DNA from: an uncultured Clostridia bacterium
Lineage (GTDB): Bacteria; Bacillota; Clostridia; Oscillospirales; Acutalibacteraceae
DNA: 64,000 nucleotides
NCBI GenBank assembly: GCA_904397895.1
Contig: CAJFOZ010000068.1
Coordinates: 81,928-145,927, forward strand
Reading direction: 5' to 3'
The notes beneath the pieces are model-generated. The model worked only from the letters and a program-made list of their open reading frames with translations. It searched no databases and had not been told where the DNA came from. Below are positions 26,874-37,089 of this stretch, piece by piece; the first letter of the stretch is position 1; every line of letters begins with the position of its first letter. Both the position numbers and the translations under genes were made by a program.

Positions 26874-27088
26874 TATTGTACGTGTCCGGTTGAAGTTATC
26901 TCAAAGTGTGATTTCGGCATCCGCCTGCTGAGGGCAGGAAGCGAGCGCCTGAGGGCGGCTCTTCTTCCTTTCTTTGATTTGGCGACGGTTGATGGCCGGT
27001 TTAAACAGGTGTCCAGCGGAACGGATTGTAGCTGCGCCCCTGTACTTCTCACTTTGGATATGTGTGAAAGAGAACGGATAATTCAATA
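26874..27088 (+). ncRNA. Long structured leader or independent small RNA (6S-like outline)
   Basis: Between the predicted transcription start and RNase J there is about 320 bases without a credible reading frame. The first 215 bases can close on themselves: TATTG at 26874 with CAATA ending 27088, TCCGGTT at 26885 with AACGGA at 27073, and ATCTCAAAGTG (26898-26908, one bulge) with the segment 27050-27059. A long rod with internal bubbles starting at its own promoter recalls 6S RNA, but I cannot confirm any family signature and see no clear terminator at 27088. It may instead be an autoregulatory 5' leader of RNase J. A further imperfect hairpin lies around 27105-27156. Confidence 0.3.
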
Positions 27089-27192
27089 GTATTTGGAGAA
27101 AGCGCCTCGGCCTAGCTCTCGTTTTTTTGAGAAACGCAGGTGAGAGGCTAGGGAAAGTGCGGCTTTCTTGAGACATTTGGAGGTTAGTATTT

Positions 27193-29127
27193 GTGACACC
27201 TGAAATTAAAAATGCCTTGTTGGGCTCCAGTTCGTCCAAGCAGGAGGAAAAAAACGCCCCTGCCTCCCAGCCCAAGAAGAGGACAAGCAAGGCCTCGGCA
27301 ACTCCTAAGCCGAAGGCAACCAGTAAAAAAGAGAAGCCGGCTTCCAAAAAGGACGGTAAGGGAAAGGACCAATCCAAATCATCCCCAAAGCAGGGCAAGA
27401 ATGCCAGTGCCAGCCGGCGGAACCCCCGTGGGAAACAGGACAAACGGTCCCGTTCTGCGGCCAAGGAGCAAAAGCCGGTTCGGATTTATTATTTGGGCGG
27501 CTTAAACGAGATCGGCAAAAATATGACGCTCTATGAGTGCGGGGACGATATGTTCATTGTGGACTGTGGGCTTGCCTTCCCCGATGACGATATGCTGGGC
27601 GTTGATCTGGTCATCCCGGACTTTACCTTTGTGGAGCGGAACAAGGATAAGATCCGCGGTGTGGTGCTCACCCACGGCCATGAGGATCACATCGGTTCGC
27701 TGCCCTATCTGCTCAAGCAGGTCAACGTCCCTGTGTACGGCACCCGTTTGACATTGGGCCTAGTAGAGGGAAAACTACGGGAACACGGTATTTTAAATAA
27801 AGCAAAGCTCAACGTCATCCATCCGGGCGACGTGGTGCAGATGGGCTGTATGTCAGTGGAAGCCATCCACGTCAATCACTCCATCCCCGACGCAGTGGCA
27901 TTTGCCATCAAGACCCCGTCCGGCACCATTGTCATGACCGGCGACTTTAAGATCGATTGTACCCCCATCCAAGGGGAGATGATCGATTTGGCCCGTTTTG
28001 CCGAGCTGGGCAAGGAAGGGGTCCTGGCCCTGATGGCCGATTCTACCAATGCCGAACGCCCGGGCTACACCAAATCGGAACGGTCGGTGGGAGAGAGCTT
28101 CGACTCCCTCTTTAAAAAGGCGGAACATCGCCGGATCATCATTGCCACCTTTGCATCCAACGTGCATCGCGTTCAGCAGATCATCGACGCGGCGGTGCAT
28201 TACGGCAGGAAGGTGGCCGTTTCGGGCCGCAGCATGGTCAACGTTGTCAACATCGGCATGGAGTTGGGATACCTGGATGTGCCGGACGGCGTGCTGGTGG
28301 ACATCGATGTGTTAAACCGTTATCCCAAGGACCAAGTGGTCATCATCACCACCGGCAGCCAGGGGGAACCCATGTCGGCTTTAAGCCGTATGGCCATGTC
28401 GGACCACCGCAAGGTGGTGGTGGGGCCGGACGATTATATCATCATCTCGGCCAACCCCATCCCTGGCAATGAAAAGACGGTGGGACATGTAGTCAATGAG
28501 CTGATGAAACACGGCTGTGAAGTTGTATACGAAAAGATGTATGAAGTGCATGTGTCGGGCCACGCCTGCCAGGAGGAGCTCAAGATCATGTTGGGCATTG
28601 TAAAACCCAAGTTCTTTATTCCTGTCCACGGCGAGCAAAAGCATCTGCACAAGCACATGACTTTGGCAAAAGGGATGGGGATCCCTGCCGACCACATCTT
28701 GATTTCCGAGATCGGCAAGGTGGTGGAACTGACCCCTAACAGTATGAAGGTAGTGGGCACCGTTCCGGCCGGCCGGGTGCTGGTGGACGGCCTCGGCGTA
28801 GGCGACGTAGGAAGCATCGTGCTGCGGGACCGCAAGCATCTGGCGGAGGACGGACTCATTGTGGTGGTGGCCTCCATCGATGCAGAATCGGGCTTTGTGG
28901 TATCCGGACCGGACATCGTCTCCCGTGGCTTTGTGTATGTCCGGGAATCGGAGATACTGATGGACGATGCCAAACGCCTGGTTCGCCGGGTGTTAGAGGA
29001 CTGTGCGGACAAAAATGTCCGGGAATGGGGCGCTATCAAAAACAGGGTGCGGGAGGATTTGTCCCGCCTGCTGTACGAGCGGACCAAACGCAGTCCCATG
29101 ATCCTGCCGATTATTATGGAGGTTTAA
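27193..29127 (+). CDS. rnj: Ribonuclease J with a basic N-terminal extension
   Basis: Metallo-beta-lactamase ribonuclease with endo- and 5'-exonuclease activity, central to RNA decay and rRNA maturation in Firmicutes. The beta-CASP core begins near residue 95 (VRIYYLGGLNEIGKNM). Metal ligands are in THGHEDHIG, and the C-terminal SGHACQEELK and PVHGEQKHL blocks are present. The 644 residues exceed the ~555 of B. subtilis RNase J1; the excess is a Lys/Ser/Pro/Ala-rich tail at residues 1-90, probably disordered and RNA-binding. Start is GTG at 27193, nine bases after GGAGG. Confidence 0.93.
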   Translation: MTPEIKNALLGSSSSKQEEKNAPASQPKKRTSKASATPKPKATSKKEKPASKKDGKGKDQSKSSPKQGKNASASRRNPRGKQDKRSRSAAKEQKPVRIYYLGGLNEIGKNMTLYECGDDMFIVDCGLAFPDDDMLGVDLVIPDFTFVERNKDKIRGVVLTHGHEDHIGSLPYLLKQVNVPVYGTRLTLGLVEGKLREHGILNKAKLNVIHPGDVVQMGCMSVEAIHVNHSIPDAVAFAIKTPSGTIVMTGDFKIDCTPIQGEMIDLARFAELGKEGVLALMADSTNAERPGYTKSERSVGESFDSLFKKAEHRRIIIATFASNVHRVQQIIDAAVHYGRKVAVSGRSMVNVVNIGMELGYLDVPDGVLVDIDVLNRYPKDQVVIITTGSQGEPMSALSRMAMSDHRKVVVGPDDYIIISANPIPGNEKTVGHVVNELMKHGCEVVYEKMYEVHVSGHACQEELKIMLGIVKPKFFIPVHGEQKHLHKHMTLAKGMGIPADHILISEIGKVVELTPNSMKVVGTVPAGRVLVDGLGVGDVGSIVLRDRKHLAEDGLIVVVASIDAESGFVVSGPDIVSRGFVYVRESEILMDDAKRLVRRVLEDCADKNVREWGAIKNRVREDLSRLLYERTKRSPMILPIIMEV

Positions 29128-29148
29128 GGGCCTCCCGGCGGGAGAAGG

Positions 29149-29182
29149 AAAGGCAGGTGACGGCTGTATCACTGCCTTTTCG
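29149..29182 (+). terminator. Terminator after RNase J
   Basis: Arms of 11-12 bases with one bulged G (29149-29160 and 29169-29179), 8-nt loop, followed by TTTTC. A second small GC hairpin (29230-29248) lies just ahead of gdpP. Confidence 0.6.
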
Positions 29183-29279
29183 TGTCTATGTCCATTTTGG
29201 TGGGCAAGCGTCTAAAAAATAGATCGGTGCTGGGCCTATACGGCCCAGATAGCCGTTTTTTAGGTAGGGAAGGTTTAGG

Positions 29280-31271
29280 ATGAAAAAGCATATCCAGTTG
29301 CTAACTGTAATTCCTATTGCACTTTTGGCTGTGTTAGCGATTATGACACTGATCACTTGGTTTTGGAACCAGTACATATTTATCGCCTTTGCCGCATTGT
29401 TTGCCGTAGCGGCGTTTGCCACTATTTGGCTCAGCGTCCGGTTCCAGCATCATTTTTATCGTTATCTCCAGAAAATCAGCCGAAGCCTGAATATGACTGA
29501 GCAGAACGTCCTCAACCGTTTCCCACTCCCTACATTGGTTTTGGGCAGCGACACCAAGGTGGTTTGGTACAATGACCTTTTCCGCCAGCAGGTGTTGCTG
29601 GGAAGGGATATATTTGGCGGGAAATTTTCCCGCCTGCTTCCCAACCTGACGGTGGAGGACATGGTGCAAAAACCGGTCTCCATCAAGCTTGAAGGCCGGT
29701 ATTACACCGTCTACAGCGCTAAAACAGAGAAGGAAAACAGTTTGTTATATACCCTTTATTTTGTGGACGACACTACGCTGAAGGCCACATATGAAGAGTA
29801 TCACAAAAGCCGGCCGACGGTGGCGTTGGCGGTCATCGACAATATGGAGGAATTGCTCCAGACGGCCAAAGACAGCGAACGCGCCCAAATCCAGGGGCAG
29901 ATTGAAACCATCCTAGAGCATTGGATCGGCAAGACCACCGGCTTTTTCCGCCGCCTTGGCAATGACCGGTTCCTTATTGTGATGGAGGAGCGGCATTTGG
30001 CGGAGGCCGTCAAAGGCAGGTTCTCTGTGCTGGACCGGGTGAGGGAAGTGACGGCGGGCGGCCGTATGAGCGCCACGTTGTCCATCGGCGTGGGCCATGG
30101 CGGAGAATCCTTCCACGAGTGCGAAGAGATGGCCCGCCAGGCGTTGGACATGGCCTTGGGGCGCGGCGGTGATCAGGCCGCTGTACGCAGCAAGGACGGA
30201 TATGAGTTTTATGGCGGCGTATCCAAGGGCGTGGAAAAACGGACCCGGGTGCGCAGCCGTATTATTGCATCGGCATTGTCGGAATTGATCGACGGCAGCG
30301 GCAATGTGCTGATTATGGGGCATAAGGGGTCAGATCTGGATGCTTTAGGCGCGGCGGTAGGCGTCTACCGGGCAGTGGTCAGCCGGGGAAAGGATGCCCG
30401 CATTGTGGCCAACCGCAAGACGTCCCTGGCCCAGTCGCTGCTCCGCCGCATGGACCAGGAGAATATGGGCAGGGCTCTGGTGGAGCCGGAGGATGCCTTG
30501 GACCTCATCGATGACCAGACCCTCCTGATTGTGGTGGATACCCACCGTCCCGATTTCTTGGATTCCATTGAGGTGTACCGCCGGTGCGAACACGTGGTGG
30601 TCATCGACCATCACCGCAAGATGGTGGAGCACATCGACAATGCCGTCATCTTTTTCCATGAACCGTTTGCCTCCTCGGCCTGCGAGATGGTTACGGAATT
30701 GCTTCAGTATATGACAAACCCCGGTCTCGGACGATTTGAGGCGGAGGCACTATTAGCCGGCATTATGCTGGACACCAAGGATTTCGTATTCCGTACCGGT
30801 GTACGGACCTTTGAAGCGGCGGCGTTTTTGCGCCGTAAAGGAGCCGATACGGTGGCGGTTAAGAAGATGTTCTCCGGCAGCGTGGATTCCTATCAGAAAA
30901 AAGCCATGATGGTGACCGAAGCAAAAATCTATCGCAACTGCGCCATCTCATGCAGCGTCCTTTCAGGGGACGATATGCGCATCAGCGCTGCCCAGGCGGC
31001 GGATGAACTGCTCAATATCGACGGGGTGGACGCCTCCTTTGTGCTTTACAGTGAAAACAATGTGGTGTTTATATCCGGCCGGTCCATGGGCCTTGTCAAC
31101 GTCCAGATCATCATGGAGTCCATTGGAGGCGGCGGGCATTTGACCATGGCAGGGGCGCAGCTTTCGGGCGTCAGCTTGGAAGATGCCAGGCAGCAGCTTC
31201 TGAAGGCTATCGACGTCTACCAGGAGAACCGCGCCATCGAATCAAGGGGGGCAGAGGGGAAAGAAGGTTGA
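29280..31271 (+). CDS. gdpP: Cyclic-di-AMP phosphodiesterase GdpP (YybT)
   Basis: Membrane-bound enzyme that hydrolyses c-di-AMP and so affects osmotic and cell-wall homeostasis. The 663-residue protein has two membrane helices (about 5-58), a PAS-like domain (about 75-165), a degenerate GGDEF domain (GNDRFLI in place of GGDEF, about 175-300), a DHH domain (GHKGSDLDALG, VDTHRP, IDHHRK) and DHHA1 with GGGGHLTMAGAQ near the end. This order is diagnostic. It precedes rplI and dnaB as in B. subtilis. Confidence 0.96.
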   Translation: MKKHIQLLTVIPIALLAVLAIMTLITWFWNQYIFIAFAALFAVAAFATIWLSVRFQHHFYRYLQKISRSLNMTEQNVLNRFPLPTLVLGSDTKVVWYNDLFRQQVLLGRDIFGGKFSRLLPNLTVEDMVQKPVSIKLEGRYYTVYSAKTEKENSLLYTLYFVDDTTLKATYEEYHKSRPTVALAVIDNMEELLQTAKDSERAQIQGQIETILEHWIGKTTGFFRRLGNDRFLIVMEERHLAEAVKGRFSVLDRVREVTAGGRMSATLSIGVGHGGESFHECEEMARQALDMALGRGGDQAAVRSKDGYEFYGGVSKGVEKRTRVRSRIIASALSELIDGSGNVLIMGHKGSDLDALGAAVGVYRAVVSRGKDARIVANRKTSLAQSLLRRMDQENMGRALVEPEDALDLIDDQTLLIVVDTHRPDFLDSIEVYRRCEHVVVIDHHRKMVEHIDNAVIFFHEPFASSACEMVTELLQYMTNPGLGRFEAEALLAGIMLDTKDFVFRTGVRTFEAAAFLRRKGADTVAVKKMFSGSVDSYQKKAMMVTEAKIYRNCAISCSVLSGDDMRISAAQAADELLNIDGVDASFVLYSENNVVFISGRSMGLVNVQIIMESIGGGGHLTMAGAQLSGVSLEDARQQLLKAIDVYQENRAIESRGAEGKEG

Positions 31272-31319
31272 TTTTTCCCCCAAGACCCGGTATAATTTGG
31301 AGAAAAGGAGGCGTTTTTC

Positions 31320-31766
31320 ATGAAAGTGATTTTGAAAGCCGATGTCAAAGGTGCTGGAAAAAACGGTGAATTGGTCACCGTTTCGGATGGATATGCCCGT
31401 AACTTCTTGTTCCCCCGGGGCCTGGCGGTGGAAGCCAGCCAGCATGCCATCCACCAGTTAAAGGATAAAGAGGCGGCGGCCAAACGCCGTGAGGAACAGA
31501 AAAAGGCCGAAGCCCAGGAGACTGCCAACCGCATTGCCGACAAGACTGTAAAGATGACGGCCAAAGCCGGCCAGGGCGGCCGCCTGTTTGGTTCGGTGAC
31601 GGCCAAGGAAATTGCCGAAGCGGTGGCAAAACAGTTGGATATTGAGGTGGACAAGCGCAAGGTGGAGATTTCGGGGGATATTAAATCCTGCGGCACCTAT
31701 GAGGTAAAATTGCACTTGTATCCCGGCGTATCGGCCCGTGTGTACGCTATGGTCACCGAGGAATAA
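31320..31766 (+). CDS. rplI: Ribosomal protein bL9
   Basis: Large-subunit protein that binds 23S rRNA domain V. The 148-residue protein has the N-terminal [21 protein letters not shown] rRNA-binding fold, the [15 protein letters not shown] segment, a long connecting helix (about 45-75) and the C-terminal domain with [13 protein letters not shown]. Start is supported by AAAAGGAGG. gdpP-rplI-dnaB is a conserved string. Confidence 0.97.
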   Translation: MKVILKADVKGAGKNGELVTVSDGYARNFLFPRGLAVEASQHAIHQLKDKEAAAKRREEQKKAEAQETANRIADKTVKMTAKAGQGGRLFGSVTAKEIAEAVAKQLDIEVDKRKVEISGDIKSCGTYEVKLHLYPGVSARVYAMVTEE

Positions 31767-31795
31767 ACTAGTTTTTTACATTGTAGCATTGTCTA

Positions 31796-31828
31796 AATTT
31801 GACGGCGGATTACCTGCCGTCAAATTCA
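31796..31828 (+). terminator. Hairpin between rplI and dnaB
   Basis: Perfect 11-base arms (31796-31806 with 31816-31826, 9-nt loop) followed by a weak T-rich stretch. It may partly terminate the gdpP-rplI transcript. Confidence 0.5.
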
Positions 31829-31879
31829 TTTTACCCTGTTTTTATCAGGATTTTATAGGATTAGAAAGGAGAACCATCG

Positions 31880-33250
31880 ATGAGTGCACCATCCTTCAAT
31901 ACCGGGGCCGACGGCCTTAATTTGCCGTACAGCCTGGAAGCGGAACAATCAGTGTTGGGCGCCGTTCTCATCGATGCATCCTGTTTGATCACCGTGCGCA
32001 GTATCATCCGCAAGCCGGATTATTTCTATTTGGCCCAGCATCGCGCCATCTATACCCAGATGTGCATGCTGGAGGACATGCGCAAACCGGTGGATTTTGT
32101 CACAGTGCTGGAGGCCCTCAAGGCGGCGGAAGTCTACGACGAGACATCGGGGAAAAGCTATCTCACCCAGCTGGCCCAGATGGTGCCGTCGGTGGCCAAC
32201 GTGGCCGCCTATGCTGCCATTGTGCGGGATAAATACGACGTGCGCTCTTTGATCGCCGCATCCCGGGAGATCGTGGATTCGGCCGCCGACGGCCAGTCGG
32301 AGGCAGGGGAACTGCTGGATGCGGCTGAACAGAAGATCTATGATATCCGCCAAGGCCGCAACAACGGTGAAATGCGCCATATCGGAAGCGTCATTGTGGA
32401 GACCTATGACCACCTCCACAAACTGAGCACCGACGAAACCGGCCAATATGCCGGCGTTTCGTCTGGATTCTCCGGCGTGGACGCCATTACCACAGGCTTT
32501 AATAAATCCGACCTTATCATCGTTGGCGCCCGCCCTGGTATGGGCAAAACCAGTTTTGCCCTCAATATCGCCCACAATGTCGGGGTGATCCAAAATAGGA
32601 CGGTGGCCTTTTTCTCCCTGGAGATGTCCAGCATGCAGTGCGTGATGCGGATGCTGTCGTCGGAGTCCATGATCCCCGGGCCCAAGCTGATGACCGGCCG
32701 TCTCAGCGATGAGGAATGGAAATCCTTTGCAAGCGCTGCCTCCATGCTGCACAATGCCCCCATCTATTTTGACGATACCTCTTCTATCACCGTCCCGGAG
32801 ATCAAGGCAAAGCTCCGGCATATGAAGGGCGTGGAATTGGCCATTGTGGACTACTTAGGCCTGATGGGCAGTGGCAGACGCATTGAAAACCGCGTCCAGG
32901 AGGTCTCGGAAATCACCAGATCCCTGAAGGTCATGGCCAAGGATCTTAACATCCCGGTCATTGTATTGGCGCAGCTGTCCCGTGGCAGTGAACATCGCTC
33001 CGAACATCGCCCGCAGCTGGCCGATCTGCGCGATTCCGGCTCCATTGAGCAGGACGCCGACGTGGTTATGTTTTTATACCGCAGCACATATTATAAGGAT
33101 GGGGAAGAAGAGCAGCAGGATCAGAATCCCAACAGCGCCGAGCTCATCATAGCCAAAAACCGCCATGGCGCTGTGGATACCATTCCCCTCCACTGGGATG
33201 GGAAACACACCCGGTTTACGACACAGGAGTTTGGTCGCCGTGATGGATAA
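31880..33250 (+). CDS. dnaB: Replicative DNA helicase DnaB (DnaC of Bacillus)
   Basis: Hexameric helicase that unwinds DNA ahead of the replication fork. The 456-residue protein has an N-terminal domain (LPYSLEAEQSVLGAVLID) and a RecA-like domain with Walker A GARPGMGKTS, Walker B-like AIVDYLGLM, and the QLSRGSEHR and RDSGSIEQDADVV blocks. AAAGGAG precedes the ATG at 31880. Its last codons overlap the start of tilS. Confidence 0.97.
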   Translation: MSAPSFNTGADGLNLPYSLEAEQSVLGAVLIDASCLITVRSIIRKPDYFYLAQHRAIYTQMCMLEDMRKPVDFVTVLEALKAAEVYDETSGKSYLTQLAQMVPSVANVAAYAAIVRDKYDVRSLIAASREIVDSAADGQSEAGELLDAAEQKIYDIRQGRNNGEMRHIGSVIVETYDHLHKLSTDETGQYAGVSSGFSGVDAITTGFNKSDLIIVGARPGMGKTSFALNIAHNVGVIQNRTVAFFSLEMSSMQCVMRMLSSESMIPGPKLMTGRLSDEEWKSFASAASMLHNAPIYFDDTSSITVPEIKAKLRHMKGVELAIVDYLGLMGSGRRIENRVQEVSEITRSLKVMAKDLNIPVIVLAQLSRGSEHRSEHRPQLADLRDSGSIEQDADVVMFLYRSTYYKDGEEEQQDQNPNSAELIIAKNRHGAVDTIPLHWDGKHTRFTTQEFGRRDG

Positions 33251-34577
33251 AGTAAAATCCTGGATGCAGGAACAAAAGATGCTTCAAGCTGGCGAAGCGG
33301 TTGTGGTGGCCCTTTCGGGCGGCGCAGACTCCGTTTCGCTTTTGTATTATCTAAAGGAACAGGGCGTTCCGATGGGCTGGCAGGTAACGGCCGCCCATTT
33401 TAACCATCGATTACGGGGCGAGGAATCCGACCGTGACGAGGCCTTTTGCCGGGATTTGTGCAAAGCGTGGGGCATTCCGCTGCAAGTAGGAAGTGCCGAC
33501 GTGCAAAAGGAAGTGGAGCGGTCAGGGGAATCGGTGGAACAGTGCGCCCGGCGGCTGCGTTATGATTTTTTATACAAAGCGGCCGGCAAGGCAAAAATTG
33601 CCACAGCCCATACTTTAAGCGACCAGGCTGAGACGGTTTTGCTGCATCTCTCCCGGGGCGCAGGACTAAGGGGCATTTGTGGGATCCCGCCAGTTCGAGA
33701 AAATATAATTCGTCCGTTTCTGAGGATTACCAGGGATGAGGTGGAGGCATACTGTAAAGAGAACTCACTTCTCTTTATCACCGATTCTACCAATTTCCAG
33801 CGGGACTATGCACGCAACCGCGTCCGTTTGGACGTTATCCCCACCTTGAAGGAAGTCCATCCGGGCTTTTTGAAGTCCATAGACCGTTGTACTGCCTGGC
33901 TGCGGGACATCAAGGATTTTCTAGAACAGCAAACCGAGGATGCTCTTAAAAAAGCCGATTCGGGCCATGGATACCGGGTAGAGGAGCTTTTGAAGCAACC
34001 GGCGGCCGTCCGGCGGGAAGCCATTATGGAGCTCATCCGAAGGGCTGGAGGAAAAGCCCAGGCGCTGCATGTGGAGCTGGTGGAGGGATTGTTGTCCCAT
34101 CCGGGAGGGGCCGATTTGTCGGGAGGCGTGCATGCAAGGCAACACAACGGATTGTTGCGGGTGGAACCCGTCGTCCGGGAGGAAACGGAGGATATCGCCC
34201 CAATCCCGCTAAAAGAGGGGACATTTTTGCTCTCATCAGGGGTCCGGATGACGGTTACGGCTGTAGGGGTTGACGAAAAAGAAAATTTTAATAAAATGTT
34301 ATTTAATAATGCCATAGACTGTGCTAAAATAAAAGGTACAGCTATGATTAGGCGCCGTATGCCTGGGGACCGGTTCCATCCGGCCGGCCGGGGCTGCGGG
34401 AAATCCCTGAAAAAACTCTTTCAAGAGGCTGGGATCGCCCCAGACCAGAGGGATTTTGTCCCGGTTGTCTGCGACGAAGAAGGCATCTTGTGGGTCGGCG
34501 GTTTTGGGCCGGATGAGCGCGCCGCTATAGGCGCTGGTACCCACCGGCTGTATCGGTTTAAGAGTGTGAGGAGATGA
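33243..34577 (+). CDS. tilS: tRNA(Ile)-lysidine synthase
   Basis: Modifies the CAU anticodon of a minor tRNA-Ile to lysidine, so that it reads AUA. The 444-residue protein carries the PP-loop ALSGGADSVSLLYYL near residue 22, the adjacent HFNHRLRGEESDRDEAFC block, ATAHTLSDQAET, and the C-terminal domain with RRRMPGDRF and KKLFQEAGI. The ATG at 33243 overlaps the dnaB stop by 8 bases; a longer frame lies wholly within dnaB and is rejected. Its stop overlaps the hpt region, giving the well-known tilS-hpt-ftsH string. Confidence 0.94.
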   Translation: MDKVKSWMQEQKMLQAGEAVVVALSGGADSVSLLYYLKEQGVPMGWQVTAAHFNHRLRGEESDRDEAFCRDLCKAWGIPLQVGSADVQKEVERSGESVEQCARRLRYDFLYKAAGKAKIATAHTLSDQAETVLLHLSRGAGLRGICGIPPVRENIIRPFLRITRDEVEAYCKENSLLFITDSTNFQRDYARNRVRLDVIPTLKEVHPGFLKSIDRCTAWLRDIKDFLEQQTEDALKKADSGHGYRVEELLKQPAAVRREAIMELIRRAGGKAQALHVELVEGLLSHPGGADLSGGVHARQHNGLLRVEPVVREETEDIAPIPLKEGTFLLSSGVRMTVTAVGVDEKENFNKMLFNNAIDCAKIKGTAMIRRRMPGDRFHPAGRGCGKSLKKLFQEAGIAPDQRDFVPVVCDEEGILWVGGFGPDERAAIGAGTHRLYRFKSVRR

Positions 34578-34582
34578 CAAAC

Positions 34583-35122
34583 ATGATGGAAGACATTCAA
34601 TCGGTCTTGCTGGATCAACAGCAGCTTCAAGACATTGTAAAAGAGCTGGGCGAACGTATCAGCCGCGATTACCAGAATAAAGATCTTTTGGTGGTAGGCG
34701 TGTTAAAAGGATCGTTTATGTTTATTGCCGACCTAATGCGCGCCATCAAGGTACCCTGCCGTGTGGATTTCATGGCGGTATCCAGCTACAACAACGGTGC
34801 AAAAAGTTCCGGCGTTGTGCGCATCATCAAGGACTTGGACAAGCCGATCGAAGGGTTGGATGTCCTTTTGGTGGAGGATATTTTGGATTCCGGCATGACG
34901 TTGAGCTATTTGGTGGATAACCTCAAAGCCCGCCGTCCGGACAGCGTGCGCATCTGCACCCTGCTGGACAAACCGGAACGGCGTAAAATGCCCATTCAGC
35001 CGGATTACGTGGGCGCCCAGGTGCCCGATGAATTTGTGGTGGGGTATGGGCTGGATTTTGCTGAAAAATACCGGAATTTGCCCTTTGTGGGTATTTTGAA
35101 ACCTTCGGTTTACGGAGGCTAA
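34583..35122 (+). CDS. hpt: Hypoxanthine phosphoribosyltransferase
   Basis: Salvages hypoxanthine or guanine with PRPP. The 179-residue protein has the PRPP motif [14 protein letters not shown], the [12 protein letters not shown] loop and the C-terminal [18 protein letters not shown]. The ATG at 34583 is nine bases after GAGGAG. An in-frame ATG at 34574 touches that site and is less likely. In Bacillus this enzyme binds FtsH; the same adjacency is kept here. Confidence 0.95.
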   Translation: MMEDIQSVLLDQQQLQDIVKELGERISRDYQNKDLLVVGVLKGSFMFIADLMRAIKVPCRVDFMAVSSYNNGAKSSGVVRIIKDLDKPIEGLDVLLVEDILDSGMTLSYLVDNLKARRPDSVRICTLLDKPERRKMPIQPDYVGAQVPDEFVVGYGLDFAEKYRNLPFVGILKPSVYGG

Positions 35123-35139
35123 CTAGAATAGATGTCCCT

Positions 35140-35157
35140 TGGCGGCGAGAGCCGCCA
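35140..35157 (+). promoter_or_regulatory. GC hairpin with GAGA tetraloop upstream of ftsH
   Basis: Seven-base perfect arms TGGCGGC/GCCGCCA closed by a GNRA-type GAGA loop, without a T run. It ends 7 bases before the AAGGAG site of ftsH, so it could protect or modulate the ftsH message rather than terminate. Confidence 0.4.
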
Positions 35158-35181
35158 GCGGAACAAGGAGTGGATGATTCT

Positions 35182-37044
35182 TTGAGCAAGTATGTACGCA
35201 ACATTCTCCTCTATGTGGGTTTGCCTGTGGTCATCATGATCATCGCCGTTGTCATGCTCAACTCCAATACACCCGATGCCCTGAAATATTCCCAAGTCAT
35301 CGGTTACTTTGAGGATATGAAGGTGCGGGAGTTTACTGTAGATGTGGGCAATGGCGATTTGGTCATGCGTCTGGATGACGACAGACAGGTGAGCTATACG
35401 CTCGCCAATGTGGAAATGTTCCGTGAAGACACCAAACCGTACATTGAGCAATACAATGAGGGTAAACCGGCAAATGAGCGGATGGTTTATCACTATAAAC
35501 CGGCCAGTGATATTCCGTGGCTCTTGAATCTTTTGCCCACGGTGATTCTGATCGTGGCCTTTGGCTTCCTGTGGTATTTCATGATGAAGCGCATGAGCGC
35601 CGGCATGGACGGCGGGGCCAAGACCATGAATTTCGGCAAGGCCAAAGTCAAGCAGGTGGCCGATGAAAAACGAAAAACCACCTTTGCCGATGTGGCCGGT
35701 GCAGACGAGGAGAAGGCGGAATTACAAGAGATTGTCGATTTCCTCAAGGATGCAAACCACTTTAACGAATTGGGCGCCCGCATGCCTAAGGGCGTTCTGT
35801 TGGTAGGCCCTCCTGGTACCGGTAAAACCTTGCTGGCAAGAGCTACCGCCGGTGAAGCAGGCGTACCGTTCTTCTCCATCTCCGGTTCCGACTTTGTGGA
35901 GATGTTCGTGGGCGTAGGTGCATCCCGCGTCCGTGACCTTTTTGATCAGGCCAAGAAGAATTCCCCCTGCATCATCTTTATCGATGAAATCGATGCCGTG
36001 GGCCGTCAACGCGGTGCAGGCTTAGGCGGCGGCCACGATGAACGCGAACAGACCCTCAATCAGCTGCTGGTGGAGATGGACGGCTTTGGCGCCAACGAAG
36101 GCGTCATCATGATCGCCGCCACCAACCGTGCCGACATCCTGGATCCGGCATTGATGCGCCCGGGACGTTTTGACCGCCAGATCCTGGTGGGATATCCCGA
36201 CATCAAAGGCCGTGAGGAGATCCTGAAGGTGCATGCCCGCAGCAAGCCTCTGGCTCCGGATGTAGACCTTTCGGTCATTGCCAAAACCACCTCGGGATTC
36301 ACCGGCGCAGATTTAGAAAATCTTTTGAATGAATCGGCTTTGATGGCGGCCCGCAAGGGATTGCGCGCCATCACCATGGAGGAGATCGAGGAGGCCACCA
36401 TCAAAGTGGTGATGGGCGTGGAAAAACGCTCCCATGTCCTCAACGATAAGGATAAACGCATTACCTCTTACCACGAGGCGGGCCACGCCGTGGTGACCTA
36501 CTATATGCCAACCCAAGATCCTGTGCATCAAATTTCCATTATTCCCCGGGGCATGGCCGGCGGATATACCATGTCTTTGCCTCGTGAGGACCGCGCCCAC
36601 ATGACAAAGCAGGAGATGAATGAAAACATCGTCACCCTGCTGGGCGGCCGTGTGGCTGAATCGTTGGTCATTGGGGATATTACCACCGGCGCATCCAATG
36701 ATATTGAACGCGCCACCGATTTGGCGAAAAAGATGGTGATGAAATACGGCATGAGCGATAAGCTGGGCCCCATCAACTATGCGTCCAGCGATTCCAATGA
36801 AGTGTTTTTGGGCCGGGATTTCGGCCATACCAGGGAGTATTCGGAATCCCTGGCATCCCAGATTGACAACGAAGTCCGTGAGATCATTATGACGGCCTAT
36901 CACCGCTGTGAAAGCATGCTTCAGGAGCATATGGATAAATTGCATCAGGTTGCCAATTATCTCCTGGCCCATGAGAAAATGGACGGCGAGACCTTTGCAT
37001 CCATGATGTCCGATCCTTGGACGAAAGAGCCGCAAAACAGCTAA
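35182..37044 (+). CDS. ftsH: ATP-dependent zinc metalloprotease FtsH
   Basis: Membrane-bound AAA protease that degrades misfolded membrane and some soluble proteins. Two transmembrane helices (about 8-28 and 113-133) flank an outside domain. Then come the AAA module with [21 protein letters not shown] and the second region of homology around [19 protein letters not shown], and the protease zinc site HEAGH. A GTG at 35170 has no ribosome site, whereas the TTG at 35182 follows AAGGAG by 11 bases, so I prefer it (620 residues). Confidence 0.95.
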   Translation: MSKYVRNILLYVGLPVVIMIIAVVMLNSNTPDALKYSQVIGYFEDMKVREFTVDVGNGDLVMRLDDDRQVSYTLANVEMFREDTKPYIEQYNEGKPANERMVYHYKPASDIPWLLNLLPTVILIVAFGFLWYFMMKRMSAGMDGGAKTMNFGKAKVKQVADEKRKTTFADVAGADEEKAELQEIVDFLKDANHFNELGARMPKGVLLVGPPGTGKTLLARATAGEAGVPFFSISGSDFVEMFVGVGASRVRDLFDQAKKNSPCIIFIDEIDAVGRQRGAGLGGGHDEREQTLNQLLVEMDGFGANEGVIMIAATNRADILDPALMRPGRFDRQILVGYPDIKGREEILKVHARSKPLAPDVDLSVIAKTTSGFTGADLENLLNESALMAARKGLRAITMEEIEEATIKVVMGVEKRSHVLNDKDKRITSYHEAGHAVVTYYMPTQDPVHQISIIPRGMAGGYTMSLPREDRAHMTKQEMNENIVTLLGGRVAESLVIGDITTGASNDIERATDLAKKMVMKYGMSDKLGPINYASSDSNEVFLGRDFGHTREYSESLASQIDNEVREIIMTAYHRCESMLQEHMDKLHQVANYLLAHEKMDGETFASMMSDPWTKEPQNS

Positions 37045-37089
37045 ACTGAAGCATTCTGAGAGGGATAGAGTCGGTTAGGAGGGATTACC

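Noticed and set aside
26696..27192. T-box, tmRNA or RNase P RNA in the RNase J leader
   Set aside because: I looked for the T-box GGTGG-type core, the RNase P GAGGAAAGTC block and a tmRNA CCA end and found none; only a vague 6S-like outline remains.
26901..27464. A 187-codon minus-strand frame opposite the RNase J leader and N-terminus
   Set aside because: It mirrors the low-complexity Lys/Ser/Pro codons of RNase J and the structured leader, with no ribosome site or family match.
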